DNA of 64,000 bases from the NCBI GenBank assembly GCA_943362175.1, contig CALRIU020000005.1, forward strand, positions 1 through 64,000. The letters are read 5' to 3'. The notes beneath the pieces are model-generated. The model was not told the DNA's origin. It saw only the letters and a list, made by a program, of their open reading frames with translations, and made no database searches. This stretch comes from UBA4416 sp943362175 (lineage in GTDB: Bacteria; Bacteroidota; Bacteroidia; B-17B0; Aurantibacillaceae). The translations under genes and the position numbers were made by a program. Below are positions 43,490 through 52,269 of this stretch, one piece after another (the first letter of the stretch is position 1; every line of letters begins with the position of its first letter).

Positions 43490-45163
43490 ATGAAACATCA
43501 AACCAAACCAAACTCCTGGGTATACCAGGATGCTACTTCAACCACACAGCTGAGCTATGCCCTGCAAATCGATCCTGCACCTTTTACTGTCTCTATTCCC
43601 GGTGAGAGCCCGGTGATCGGGTCGTTGGAGTTTGTAGTCACAAACCCGACAAACAGTGCCATCAAGGTGACGTCTGTTGCCTTTAACCTGACGATTGGGA
43701 GCACCAGCAATTGCATTACCCAAACCACGGCCGGGATCTTAACCACCTCGAATGATACGGTAAACTGGAACATCATCGCGCCTCCATCGCCGGTGACCAG
43801 CGGTACGGCAACTTACACGCTACAGCCTTCATCGGGAAGCCCTTTTTCTCTTCCGGCAGGTGCCTCCGTGGTGGTGCAGATCTTTGGATTTCAAACGCTC
43901 ACGGTGCCCGGCAATAGTACGATCAACATTAAGGAAATGACATCCGCTCCTTCCTTCACCAGCTTTATCGTTACCACCTTCCCAACCGGATTTTATTTCA
44001 ACAGCCTGGCGGCTACGGTGCAAAGCGGTAGCAGCCTGGTGCCTGTCGCGCAAATCAAAACAGGCTCAACGGTGACATTGACCTGGAACTCGTCGGTGGT
44101 GGATACTTCCGCCTTTACGATCTATTATTCCAATGCCAGCAGTGGCCAGCAAACGGCGAAGCCCAGCGATATCGGTGAATGGACATCGCCCGCACTGAGC
44201 TGTGATACGGTGTTTACCGTGGCGGTGACCATCAGTGCAGAAGGCGGACAGCCGCTGACGGCTGCGATGACCACAAGCGTCTCGGTTCAGAATCCGAGCC
44301 TGGTAGCGGCCAGCATTACCACAGGCACAGCCACGGTTACAGGCGCTGCCTCTATTGGCGGGGTGCTAAGTGCCAACGCGATTACGTCTACCGGTGTTAC
44401 GGTTAACGGGGCGCTTTCATCGAGCAGTGCTGCTGTTTCGGGAGCGGTTACCGCAGGCAGTGTTGGCGTTTCCAATGGGCTGACCGCCGCCAGCGCCAAC
44501 GTATCGGGTGCGCTCACCACAGGAAGCGCTAACGTGAGTGGTGCCTTAACGGCGAATACCATTTCCTCTCCTGCTATTACCACCAATGCGATGACGGTAA
44601 ACAATATTATCAATTCCAGCGGCGGGGTCAATATGAATGGCACCATCAATTTAGCGGGCAGCAATGGCAGTGTAGGAATGGGAGGAACTGTTTACAGCAC
44701 CTGCACACTTACTGTGACAAACACTCAAACTACCGGCTTTGGGGTCTATCTGAATGCGCCGTATATGAACACCGGTGCCGGTTGGTGGGCGCTCTCTGTT
44801 CACGGATCATGTATCAATGCAACCGGCTCATGGGCACAATTATCAGACATAAAGCTGAAAGAAAAAGTCAAGCCTTACAAAGATGGTCTCGCCAAAGTAC
44901 TCCAGATTAATCCAATCAAATTCCGCTATAAAAAGGAAAGCGGTTTGGGTTCTAAAAAAGAACATGTCGGGGTATCGGCCCAGGACCTGCAGGAAGTAGC
45001 TCCCTACATGGTAGATAAGGCCCGGCTTAGCCCCGACGACAAAGATCAATACCTGAGCATGGACAACGGCGCTATGACCTATATGCTGATCAACGCTGTG
45101 AAGGAGCTGAATGCGAAGGTGACCAAGCTCGAGGAAGAACTGAAAAAACTGAAGAAGAAATAA
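43490..45163 (+). CDS. Fibre-like paralogue 2 with S74-type chaperone
   Basis: A 557-residue tail-fibre-like protein: the shared N-terminal domain (1-280), a repetitive shaft (for example ALTTGSANVSGALTANTISS), a short head (TNTQTTGFGVYLNAPYMNTG), and a C-terminal intramolecular chaperone of the peptidase S74 type. The chaperone begins LSDIKLKEKVKPYKDGLAKV and ends in a Lys/Glu coiled coil. In known S74 proteins this domain trimerises the fibre and then cuts itself off before the conserved Ser; the Ser and the Lys five residues later are both present. A terminator follows at 45188. Confidence 0.82.
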   Translation: MKHQTKPNSWVYQDATSTTQLSYALQIDPAPFTVSIPGESPVIGSLEFVVTNPTNSAIKVTSVAFNLTIGSTSNCITQTTAGILTTSNDTVNWNIIAPPSPVTSGTATYTLQPSSGSPFSLPAGASVVVQIFGFQTLTVPGNSTINIKEMTSAPSFTSFIVTTFPTGFYFNSLAATVQSGSSLVPVAQIKTGSTVTLTWNSSVVDTSAFTIYYSNASSGQQTAKPSDIGEWTSPALSCDTVFTVAVTISAEGGQPLTAAMTTSVSVQNPSLVAASITTGTATVTGAASIGGVLSANAITSTGVTVNGALSSSSAAVSGAVTAGSVGVSNGLTAASANVSGALTTGSANVSGALTANTISSPAITTNAMTVNNIINSSGGVNMNGTINLAGSNGSVGMGGTVYSTCTLTVTNTQTTGFGVYLNAPYMNTGAGWWALSVHGSCINATGSWAQLSDIKLKEKVKPYKDGLAKVLQINPIKFRYKKESGLGSKKEHVGVSAQDLQEVAPYMVDKARLSPDDKDQYLSMDNGAMTYMLINAVKELNAKVTKLEEELKKLKKK

Positions 45164-45187
45164 TAGTCCTTAGTCAGCCATTCATAC

Positions 45188-45223
45188 AACAAAAGCCTGC
45201 ACGTTCGCGTGGAGGCTTTTGTT
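45188..45223 (+). terminator. Intrinsic terminator after fibre paralogue 2
   Basis: AACAAAAGCCT and AGGCTTTTGTT are inverted copies around a C/G-rich loop, followed by a T-rich stretch. Confidence 0.75.
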
Positions 45224-45330
45224 GATTTTTTACCGCTGATGAAAACGACGCAGGGAAAGAGCGGTCTTTTAAATGGTGCCATCATTATCAAACATATTTT
45301 ACTCTACATAAATCCTAAAAATTATCTCAC

Positions 45331-47019
45331 ATGAAACATGAAACCAAACCAAATTCCTGGATATTCCAGGACACAGCGTCAACGACGCAGCTGAGCTATG
45401 CCCTGCAAATCGATCCGGCTCCCTTTACTGTCTCTATCCCCGGGGAGAGCCCGGTGATCGGGTCGATGGAGTTTGTTGTTACCAATCCTACAAACAGCAC
45501 CATCAATGTCACTTCGGTCGCCTTTAGCCTCACCATTGGCGATGCCAGCAATTGCATTACGCAAACCACGGCCGGAATTTCCACCTCATCGAACGACACC
45601 GTGAACTGGAACGTGATCGGGCCTGCATCCCCGGTAACCAGCGGCACTGCGACCTATACGCTCCAGCCCTCATCGGGAAATCCATTTCCTCTTCCCGCAG
45701 GAGCTTCAGTCGTGGTGCAGATCTTCGGATTTCAAACCATCACCGTCCCCGGAAACAGCACCATCAACATTAAAGAAATTACTTCCACGGTGTCTTTCAC
45801 GAGCTTTATCGTGACTACCTTTCCAACAGGATTCTATTTCAACAGCCTGTCGGCGACCGTGCAAAACGGCAGCAGCCTGGTTCCCGTGGCACAAATCAAA
45901 ACGGGCTCAACGGTGACATTGACCTGGAACTCTTCAGTAGTAGATACTTCCGCCTTCACCATTTATTATTCCAATGCGGCCAGCGGGCAGCAAACGGCAA
46001 AGCCCAGCGATATCGGGGAATGGACATCGCCTGCTTTGACTGCTGACACGGTGTTTACCGTGGCGGTAACGATCAGCGCAGAAGGCGGACAGCCGCTCAC
46101 CGCAGCGATGACGACAGGTATTTCTGTTCAGAACCCAAGCCTGGTAGCGACAGCCATTACCACAGGCACTGCTACGATAACCGGTGCTGCCTCGATCGGC
46201 GGAGCACTCACGGCTAATGCCATTACCTCTACCGGTGTTACTGTGAACGGAGCGCTTTCTTCCGGCAGTGCCACCGTGTCGGGAGCTGTGACAGCAGGCA
46301 GTGTTGGGGTTTCCAACGGGCTGACTGCCGCCAGCGCTAATGTGTCGGGAGCGCTCACCACAGGAAGCGCCACGGTGAGCGGAGCTTTAACGGCTAATAC
46401 GATTTCATCGCCAAATGTAAGCACCAATGCCCTAACCGTGAATAATATTATTAATGCGAATGGCGGAACAAACATGACCGGCACCGTCAGCTTGTGTGCT
46501 GCTTCCAACTACTCAAAAGGAACGGTCGGCATTGGAGGCACCAATTACAACAATTATATGCTTACCGTAACAAATACTCAAACTACCGGTATGGGTATAG
46601 GCATAAATGCGCCTTACCTGGATAGCGGTAGTGGTTGGTGGGCGCTTTCTGTCTGGGGACAATGTATCAATGCCACTGGCTCATGGGCGCGCTCCTCTGA
46701 TGTCAGATTGAAGGAACGCATCAAACCTTATAAAGACGGGCTTGCCAAAGTGCTTAAAATTAATCCGATCAAATTCCATTATACAAAAGAATCCGGCTTA
46801 GGTTTTAAAGAAGAACACGTTGGGGTATCGGCCCAGGAGTTGCAGGAGATCGCTCCTTACATGGTCGGCAAAGGAAAAATCAAACCCGATAACGAGGAAG
46901 AATACCTGCACATGGACGGCGGTGCCATGACCTATATGCTCATCAATGCCGTGAAGGAACTGAAAGCGGAACTCGATGCGCTCAAAGCGGAAGTAGCCAA
47001 AAAGGATAAGAAACACTAA
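45331..47019 (+). CDS. Fibre-like paralogue 3 with S74-type chaperone
   Basis: A 562-residue protein, the closest relative of paralogue 2: long runs of near-identical residues in the N-terminal domain (DPAPFTVSIPGESPVIGSME) and the same shaft repeats (GSATVSGAVTAGSVGVSNGL). The head differs (SLCAASNYSKGTVGIGGTNY). The S74 start is SSDVRLKERIKPYKDGLAKV, with Ser and the Lys five residues on retained. The C-terminal coiled coil ends LKAEVAKKDKKH. It is separated from paralogue 2 by a terminator, so it may have its own promoter. Confidence 0.82.
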   Translation: MKHETKPNSWIFQDTASTTQLSYALQIDPAPFTVSIPGESPVIGSMEFVVTNPTNSTINVTSVAFSLTIGDASNCITQTTAGISTSSNDTVNWNVIGPASPVTSGTATYTLQPSSGNPFPLPAGASVVVQIFGFQTITVPGNSTINIKEITSTVSFTSFIVTTFPTGFYFNSLSATVQNGSSLVPVAQIKTGSTVTLTWNSSVVDTSAFTIYYSNAASGQQTAKPSDIGEWTSPALTADTVFTVAVTISAEGGQPLTAAMTTGISVQNPSLVATAITTGTATITGAASIGGALTANAITSTGVTVNGALSSGSATVSGAVTAGSVGVSNGLTAASANVSGALTTGSATVSGALTANTISSPNVSTNALTVNNIINANGGTNMTGTVSLCAASNYSKGTVGIGGTNYNNYMLTVTNTQTTGMGIGINAPYLDSGSGWWALSVWGQCINATGSWARSSDVRLKERIKPYKDGLAKVLKINPIKFHYTKESGLGFKEEHVGVSAQELQEIAPYMVGKGKIKPDNEEEYLHMDGGAMTYMLINAVKELKAELDALKAEVAKKDKKH

Positions 47020-47031
47020 ATCTACCATACC

Positions 47032-48723
47032 ATGCGATATCAAAGTAAACCAAATTCCTGGGTGTACCAGGATGCTGATCCCACCACAACCCTGAGCTAT
47101 GCTCTGCAAATCGACCCTGCTCCGTTCACCGTTTCTATTCCCGGAGAGAATCCGGTGACCGGCTCGCTGGAGTTTGTCATAACAAATGGCACAAGCGCCA
47201 CCGTTACCGTCACTTCAGTGGCTTTTACGCTAACGGTGGGCTCTGACAGCAACTGTATTACCGCGACTACGGCCGGCATCTCCACCTCGGTGAACGACAG
47301 CGACAACTGGAATGTAATCGGGCCTTCCTCGCCGGTGACTAATGACCCTGCTACTTACACACTCGAACCATCGTCCGGGCAACCCTACGATCTTCCGGCC
47401 GGCGCCTCGGTAGTGGTGCAGATCTTTGGATTTCAAACCATCACAATTCCGGGCAACAGTGCCATCAACATCAAGGAAATCACCTCTGCTAATGTCGGTT
47501 TTAACAGCTTTACCGTGACGACCTTCCCAACCGGCTTTTATTTTAAGAACCTGGCAGCCACTGTGCAAAGCGGGAGCAACCTGGTGCCCATTGCCCAGGT
47601 GAATGCGGGCTCCAGCGTGACGCTGACCTGGAAGTCTTCGGTGGTGGATACTACCTCCTTTGCGATCTACTATTCCAATGCCGAAAGCGGCCAGCAAACG
47701 GCACTGCCCAGCGATGTGGGTGAGTGGGCATCCCCGGCACTGACCTCCGATACGGTATTTACAGTAGTGGTAAGCATCAGCGCCGAAGGCGGGCAACCGC
47801 TTAGCGCTACGATGAGCACTGCTGTTTCGGTTCAGAATCCAAGCCTGGTAGCAACAGGCATTACCGCAGGCACCGCTACTGTAACGGGTACTGCTTCCAT
47901 CAGCGGCGTACTCACCGCCAATGCCATTAACTCTACCGGTATTACCGTTAACGGAAGTCTTTCTTCCGGCAGCGCCACCGTTTCCGGAGCTGTTTCAGCC
48001 GGCAGCGCCACGGTTTCAGGTACTGTGTCGGCAGACAGTGTTGCTGTCACCAACGGGCTGACTGCTGCCAGCGCCAATGTATCGGGCACCGTCACTACAG
48101 GCGGAGCTTCGGTAAGCGGTACGGTAAGCGCTGCCACTGTAAGCACCAATGCGCTGACGGTAAACAACATCATCAACTCGGGCGGCGGAGCCAATATGAC
48201 CGGCATTCTCAGCCTGTGTGCCGCTCCCGACTATTCAAAAGGAACTGTAGGGATCGGGGGAAATGTATCTACCAACTCGATGCTTACGGTAACCAATACT
48301 CAAAGCACCGGCGCTGCTCTTTACATCAATGCCCCTTACCTGCAGAATGGAGTTGGCTGGGGGCTTAATGTTGTTTCATCCTGCATCAACCAAAATGGTA
48401 TGTGGTCCAAGTTTACAGATGTTGCCCTGAAGAAAAACATCAAGCCTTATAAAGACGGGCTTGAACAAATCCTGAAACTCAATCCGACAACATTTCAATA
48501 CAAAGAAGACACGGGGATGGTTTTAGACGAGGAGCATGTGGGAATACACGGGCATGAGCTTCAGGAGGTGGCGCCCTATATGGTCGGCAAAGGAAAAATC
48601 AACCCGGATCATCACGAGGAATACCTGTACACAAACAACGGCGCTATGATCTATATGCTGATCAATGCCGTGAAAGAGCTGAAAGCGGAGCTGGATGCGC
48701 TCAAAAAAGGAAAGAAAAAATAA
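47032..48723 (+). CDS. Fibre-like paralogue 4, S74 chaperone with Thr in place of Ser
   Basis: A 563-residue protein, 12 bases after paralogue 3. Same architecture, with a longer shaft (three consecutive SATVSGAV or TVSG-type units). The chaperone starts FTDVALKKNIKPYKDGLEQI: the nucleophilic Ser position is Thr, so autoproteolysis may be lost or slowed. The downstream GIHGHELQEVAPYMV keeps the family motif. A terminator follows at 48747. Confidence 0.82.
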   Translation: MRYQSKPNSWVYQDADPTTTLSYALQIDPAPFTVSIPGENPVTGSLEFVITNGTSATVTVTSVAFTLTVGSDSNCITATTAGISTSVNDSDNWNVIGPSSPVTNDPATYTLEPSSGQPYDLPAGASVVVQIFGFQTITIPGNSAINIKEITSANVGFNSFTVTTFPTGFYFKNLAATVQSGSNLVPIAQVNAGSSVTLTWKSSVVDTTSFAIYYSNAESGQQTALPSDVGEWASPALTSDTVFTVVVSISAEGGQPLSATMSTAVSVQNPSLVATGITAGTATVTGTASISGVLTANAINSTGITVNGSLSSGSATVSGAVSAGSATVSGTVSADSVAVTNGLTAASANVSGTVTTGGASVSGTVSAATVSTNALTVNNIINSGGGANMTGILSLCAAPDYSKGTVGIGGNVSTNSMLTVTNTQSTGAALYINAPYLQNGVGWGLNVVSSCINQNGMWSKFTDVALKKNIKPYKDGLEQILKLNPTTFQYKEDTGMVLDEEHVGIHGHELQEVAPYMVGKGKINPDHHEEYLYTNNGAMIYMLINAVKELKAELDALKKGKKK

Positions 48724-48746
48724 CATCTTTCGGATATCCATATCAC

Positions 48747-48777
48747 AAAAGCCTCCGCATCCTGTGGAGGCTTTTTT
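48747..48777 (+). terminator. Intrinsic terminator after fibre paralogue 4
   Basis: AAAAGCCTCC and GGAGGCTTTT form a perfect 10-bp stem, followed by T residues. Confidence 0.85.
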
Positions 48778-48886
48778 ACTCACCCGTGTTAAAATTCCGG
48801 CACCGGACGTAGCGAAATAAGCGGTCAATTGATTACATTCACGTAAAAAACCTAAACCCCGAATACCAACTAAAAAAGCAAATACT

Positions 48887-49387
48887 ATGTCACTTGGTTA
48901 CGATACATCCATAAACGCGTCCAACGGAACGCATCGCCTTATCCAGGATCTTATGCTCCAGGACCTTATATGGGTAGCTGAAACACCGGAGTTGACATCG
49001 TGGGTACAAACACCCGTTCTGTTCAGCTCAGGTACAGGCTCCGGCGGGAAGAACCAATTGATAAAAGTGAGCTTCGGCGATCAGAAAGCTGATCCGCAAT
49101 ACATTTTGGTAAGCCTGGCCCAGCCTTTTTTGATGCACAATAAAACCCTTAAGCAGGCTCAAAAACTTATTCCGGGAAAAGATCAACTGGTTATGGAAGA
49201 TGGTACGCTTTGTTCCATTATTTCAGTAGAGGTGGGGATCTTTGACAAAGGTGTTCATCACGTTGCCACATCTCGCTCTCCCGCCGAAAACCTGAATTTT
49301 CACCTGATGCTTGCCAACGGTGTTGTGATAGGCGACTATGCGACGATGCTGAATATAAGAAGCGGGAATCCTCCCGGCGACATTTAA
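48887..49387 (+). CDS. Small Hint-like protein
   Basis: A 166-residue protein without a signal peptide. The C-terminal half (LKQAQKLIPGKDQLVMEDGT; GVHHVATSRSPAENLNFHLM, then LANGVVIGDYATM) resembles the C-terminal part of Hint (hedgehog/intein) modules, in which a beta-strand block ends with N-G-V/I and a downstream residue. The N-terminal catalytic Cys block is not apparent, so self-splicing or cleavage is not implied. It lies after the fibre cluster, before the App1-like gene. The family assignment is tentative. Confidence 0.4.
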   Translation: MSLGYDTSINASNGTHRLIQDLMLQDLIWVAETPELTSWVQTPVLFSSGTGSGGKNQLIKVSFGDQKADPQYILVSLAQPFLMHNKTLKQAQKLIPGKDQLVMEDGTLCSIISVEVGIFDKGVHHVATSRSPAENLNFHLMLANGVVIGDYATMLNIRSGNPPGDI

Positions 49388-49459
49388 GTGCCTGCTGCAT
49401 CTGCGATTTACAAGTCTGTGGCGTTCGTCGCACCAGGCTTTAGTTAAGAGAACCTATAT

Positions 49460-50635
49460 ATGGAAGACTGGAAACGACTTTTTTACAAGCTGGGCAATGC
49501 TTCGGAAAATTATTTCGACAGCCTGAAACTAAAGCTAAGGGAGCGTTTGGGCCTCGATATGGATCTTCACATCCTGACTTATATGACCTATGCCAACGCG
49601 GAAGAGCTTTACCTCCGCGGAAGGGTGCTGCTCAACAAGAATATCGAAGTAAACGACCGTGATTCGGTCTGGAAAAATCTTCAGAACACGTATAAGCGAC
49701 TGAACAGCGTGGAAGTGCCCGGCGCAAAGCTGAAGGTCAGCTTCAGCGACACGGAGCAGGAATTTGTGTCGGATGAGGACGGCTACTTTGAGCTGCCGCT
49801 GCGGCTTAAAATGCCTCTTCCTGCAGAAGAGCTCTGGCACCATCCGCTGATCGAGCTGCTGGAAGCCCCCATTGCTTTTCAAAAACCCATCCAGGCCAGA
49901 GCACAAGTAATGACGCCGCCATCGACAGCAAAATTCGGCGTGATCAGCGATATTGATGATACGGTACTCACCACGCATGCACAAAGCCTGCTGAAATCGG
50001 CCTACATGACCTTTATGAATAACGCCTACTCGCGCCTGCCTTTTGAAGGCGTTGCGGCGTTTTACCAGGCGTTGCAAAAAGGTGTTTCGGGAGCCGAAGA
50101 AAATCCGGTCTTCTATGTATCGAGCAGCCCCTGGAACCTCTACGACCTGCTGGTGGATTTCTTAGAGATCAACAGGATTCCGAAAGGCCCTTTGTTTCTG
50201 AAGGACTATGGCTTTACACATAACAAATTGTTTTCGGAATCGCATGGTATCCACAAGCCCAAACAGATCCGAAATATTTTAAAGGCTTATCCTCATCTCC
50301 GGTTTATCCTCATCGGCGACAGCGGGCAGCACGACCCGGAGATCTATGCGGAGGTGATCAAAGAATTTCCGGGAAGGATCCTCGCAGCTTATATCAGGGA
50401 CGTGTCGCTGGAGGAGCGCGACCTGGAAGTGAAACAGATTTCGGAAGGCATGCTTTCGCATGAAGTGGAGATGGTGCTGGCAGAAAATAGTTTCTCTGCG
50501 GCGGAGCATGCCGCTGCCAAAGGCTTTATCCATCCGGGGATGCTTCCGTTAATTAAAGCAGAAAAGAAAGCTGCCGAGGCATCGCCGGATTCAGCGGAAA
50601 AAATTGTGGAGGAAGAAATCAGGAAAGAACATTAA
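49460..50635 (+). CDS. App1-like (DUF2183) phosphatase-domain protein
   Basis: A 391-residue protein. After a helical N-terminus and a beta domain (VPGAKLKVSFSDTEQEFVSD) comes the DUF2183 catalytic core, with FGVISDIDDTVLTTHAQSLL carrying the HAD-type D-x-D-x-T (Asp164, Asp166, Thr168) and later VFYVSSSPWNLYDLL and LRFILIGDSGQHDPEIY. Yeast App1 is a phosphatidate phosphatase; bacterial substrates are unverified. A Glu/Lys-rich tail follows. It precedes the SRPBCC gene by five bases. Confidence 0.85.
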   Translation: MEDWKRLFYKLGNASENYFDSLKLKLRERLGLDMDLHILTYMTYANAEELYLRGRVLLNKNIEVNDRDSVWKNLQNTYKRLNSVEVPGAKLKVSFSDTEQEFVSDEDGYFELPLRLKMPLPAEELWHHPLIELLEAPIAFQKPIQARAQVMTPPSTAKFGVISDIDDTVLTTHAQSLLKSAYMTFMNNAYSRLPFEGVAAFYQALQKGVSGAEENPVFYVSSSPWNLYDLLVDFLEINRIPKGPLFLKDYGFTHNKLFSESHGIHKPKQIRNILKAYPHLRFILIGDSGQHDPEIYAEVIKEFPGRILAAYIRDVSLEERDLEVKQISEGMLSHEVEMVLAENSFSAAEHAAAKGFIHPGMLPLIKAEKKAAEASPDSAEKIVEEEIRKEH

Positions 50636-50640
50636 CATAC

Positions 50641-51087
50641 ATGGAACAAGGCATTGAAAAGCATATTTCGATCCAGGCATCTCCGGATAGGGTTTGGGAT
50701 TATTTAACCAAAGCGGAGCTGATTACTTTATGGATGGGAGACGAAGGCATGGATGTAGAAGTGATCACGGATTGGGTGGCTGGACATCCTCTTATCATCA
50801 AAGGATTCCATCACGGGCCTTTTGAAAACAAAGGTGTGGTGATGCACTACGAGCCCGGAAAGCTGCTTCAATACACTCATTTAAGCTCGGTATCGCGGTT
50901 GCCGGATGTGATCGAAAATTATACAGTGATAACTTTTCGCTTAGAACCGGAAGAGCAACACACGTTTTTATCCGTCAGCGCCGAAAACTTCCCGACCGAA
51001 TCCATCTATCGGCATTTGAATTTTTACTGGGCGGGCACGCTCTTTATTCTGAAAAAATTAATCGAACAAGCCAACCCGCAGATATGA
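50641..51087 (+). CDS. SRPBCC domain protein
   Basis: A 148-residue START/AHSA1-like protein: HISIQASPDRVWDYLTKAEL at the start, then LITLWMGDEG, and a C-terminal helix (RHLNFYWAGTLFILKKLIEQ). A ligand-binding fold, function not assignable. It shares an operon with the App1-like gene and overlaps the lipoprotein gene by four bases (ATGA). Confidence 0.82.
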   Translation: MEQGIEKHISIQASPDRVWDYLTKAELITLWMGDEGMDVEVITDWVAGHPLIIKGFHHGPFENKGVVMHYEPGKLLQYTHLSSVSRLPDVIENYTVITFRLEPEEQHTFLSVSAENFPTESIYRHLNFYWAGTLFILKKLIEQANPQI

Positions 51088-51746
51088 TGCTTTTCAGAAT
51101 AGCCATGATGATCTGTTGTATCTGCTGCCTTTATTGCTGTTCAGACGAGAAGCCTGAGCACCTGACCAAAAAATACAGCGGTGTCTATATAGAGAACAGC
51201 CTGAGGTACGGCCGTATTTACATAGATCCGAATGGCTTGAAATATATCTACAGGTATATAAAGGTGAATATTATCAATGACAGCCTTATTCCTCTCCAGG
51301 TAAACATGGCCTTTTCAAAAACTGATTATTCCCCTACTCCTGACCATGGAAAGACGTTCAGGGTATTTTTACTTCCGGATACGATGAGCCCTGAGAACCA
51401 ACAAAGCGACGACTTCTACAAACGGGAGGTGATTCCTTTTCTGAATGCCGGATCGAAAATTCCTCTGACATTTCAAAAAGTGATTCAGCCCAAAGAGAGC
51501 TGCCTCTTCAATCTCGGTTTTTTATCTGCGGATGGCTCACACCTGGAGCCAATGCCAATGGCCCTATTCTCAAAAGGTCATAGCTATCGCTTTAATGCCA
51601 TCCCTGAAAGTGCCATTGCACAAGCCGTAGCGGAACACAGCTCACTTAACCTATTTCTCGGATTAGATTTTTCGATCTCCTCAGGCGATACATCCAAACC
51701 TTACGCGCTTATTCCCTGCGGCAGCCTGTCCTTTTCTCATCCATAG
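51084..51746 (+). CDS. Putative lipoprotein
   Basis: A 220-residue protein with a Cys-rich signal sequence (RIAMMICCICCLYCCSDEKP); the C-C-S-D region fits a lipobox with an acidic residue after the Cys, typical for outer-membrane surface lipoproteins of Bacteroidota. The mature part is beta-rich (YGRIYIDPNGLKYIYRYIKV) with no family recognised. It is translationally coupled to the SRPBCC gene. Confidence 0.7.
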   Translation: MMLFRIAMMICCICCLYCCSDEKPEHLTKKYSGVYIENSLRYGRIYIDPNGLKYIYRYIKVNIINDSLIPLQVNMAFSKTDYSPTPDHGKTFRVFLLPDTMSPENQQSDDFYKREVIPFLNAGSKIPLTFQKVIQPKESCLFNLGFLSADGSHLEPMPMALFSKGHSYRFNAIPESAIAQAVAEHSSLNLFLGLDFSISSGDTSKPYALIPCGSLSFSHP

Positions 51747-51885
51747 AGCATCCGGTGTGGATTCTTTTACCCTCTGATTTCTATGAATCGGGCATAACCC
51801 GGCATCATTTTTTGTGGACTGACCTCAGGAAAGCATTCTAAAATCAGGCGATCCTGAAAAAAATTAAAAATAATTCAAAACATAG

Positions 51886-51931
51886 TTGCGCAACCGAATA
51901 ATTGCACATATATTTGCAACCGGATAGTTGC
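51886..51931 (+). promoter_or_regulatory. Promoter with two tandem ArsR operators (second module)
   Basis: TTG (51886-51888), a 20-base spacer and TATATTTG (51909-51916) form the promoter. The dyads GCAACCGAATAATTGC (51890-51905) and GCAACCGGATAGTTGC (51916-51931) are 26 bases apart, exactly as upstream of the first ArsR gene. Confidence 0.78.
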
Positions 51932-51948
51932 TTAATAAGATATACACC

Positions 51949-52269
51949 ATGAGAAGAGATGTTTTCCAGGCTATTGCCGACCCCACCCGACGGGCTATTT
52001 TATTGCTGATTGCCGTGCAGGCGATGACCCCCAACGCCATTGCCGAGCACTTCGACACCAGCCGCCAGGCGGTTTCCAAACACCTGCGCATCCTCACCGA
52101 ATGCCAGCTGCTGAAACAGGAGCAATCGGGCAGGGAAATTTATTATGAAGTAAACGCCGCCAAAATGAAAGAGATAGACAAATGGCTGGAGCAATTCAAA
52201 AAGATCTGGGAAAGCCGCTTCAACCAATTAGACCATGTATTACTAACCTTAAAAAACAAGAAATCATGA
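51949..52269 (+). CDS. ArsR-family repressor, SRPBCC-linked (second copy)
   Basis: A 107-residue winged-helix protein, close paralogue of the gene at 11281: FQAIADPTRRAILLLIAVQA, then TPNAIAEHFDTSRQAVSKHL and the wing EQSGREIYYEVNAAK. ATG 51949 is chosen because upstream alternatives lie in the operator. The stop codon overlaps the next start (ATGA). Autoregulation through the tandem operators is inferred, and cross-regulation with the first module is possible because the operators are nearly the same. Confidence 0.92.
   Translation: MRRDVFQAIADPTRRAILLLIAVQAMTPNAIAEHFDTSRQAVSKHLRILTECQLLKQEQSGREIYYEVNAAKMKEIDKWLEQFKKIWESRFNQLDHVLLTLKNKKS

Noticed and set aside
27582..51746. Prophage or contractile injection system
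   Set aside because: S74 fibres suggested it, but no capsid, terminase, portal, sheath, tube, baseplate, holin or AAA+ remodelling gene is present in the window.
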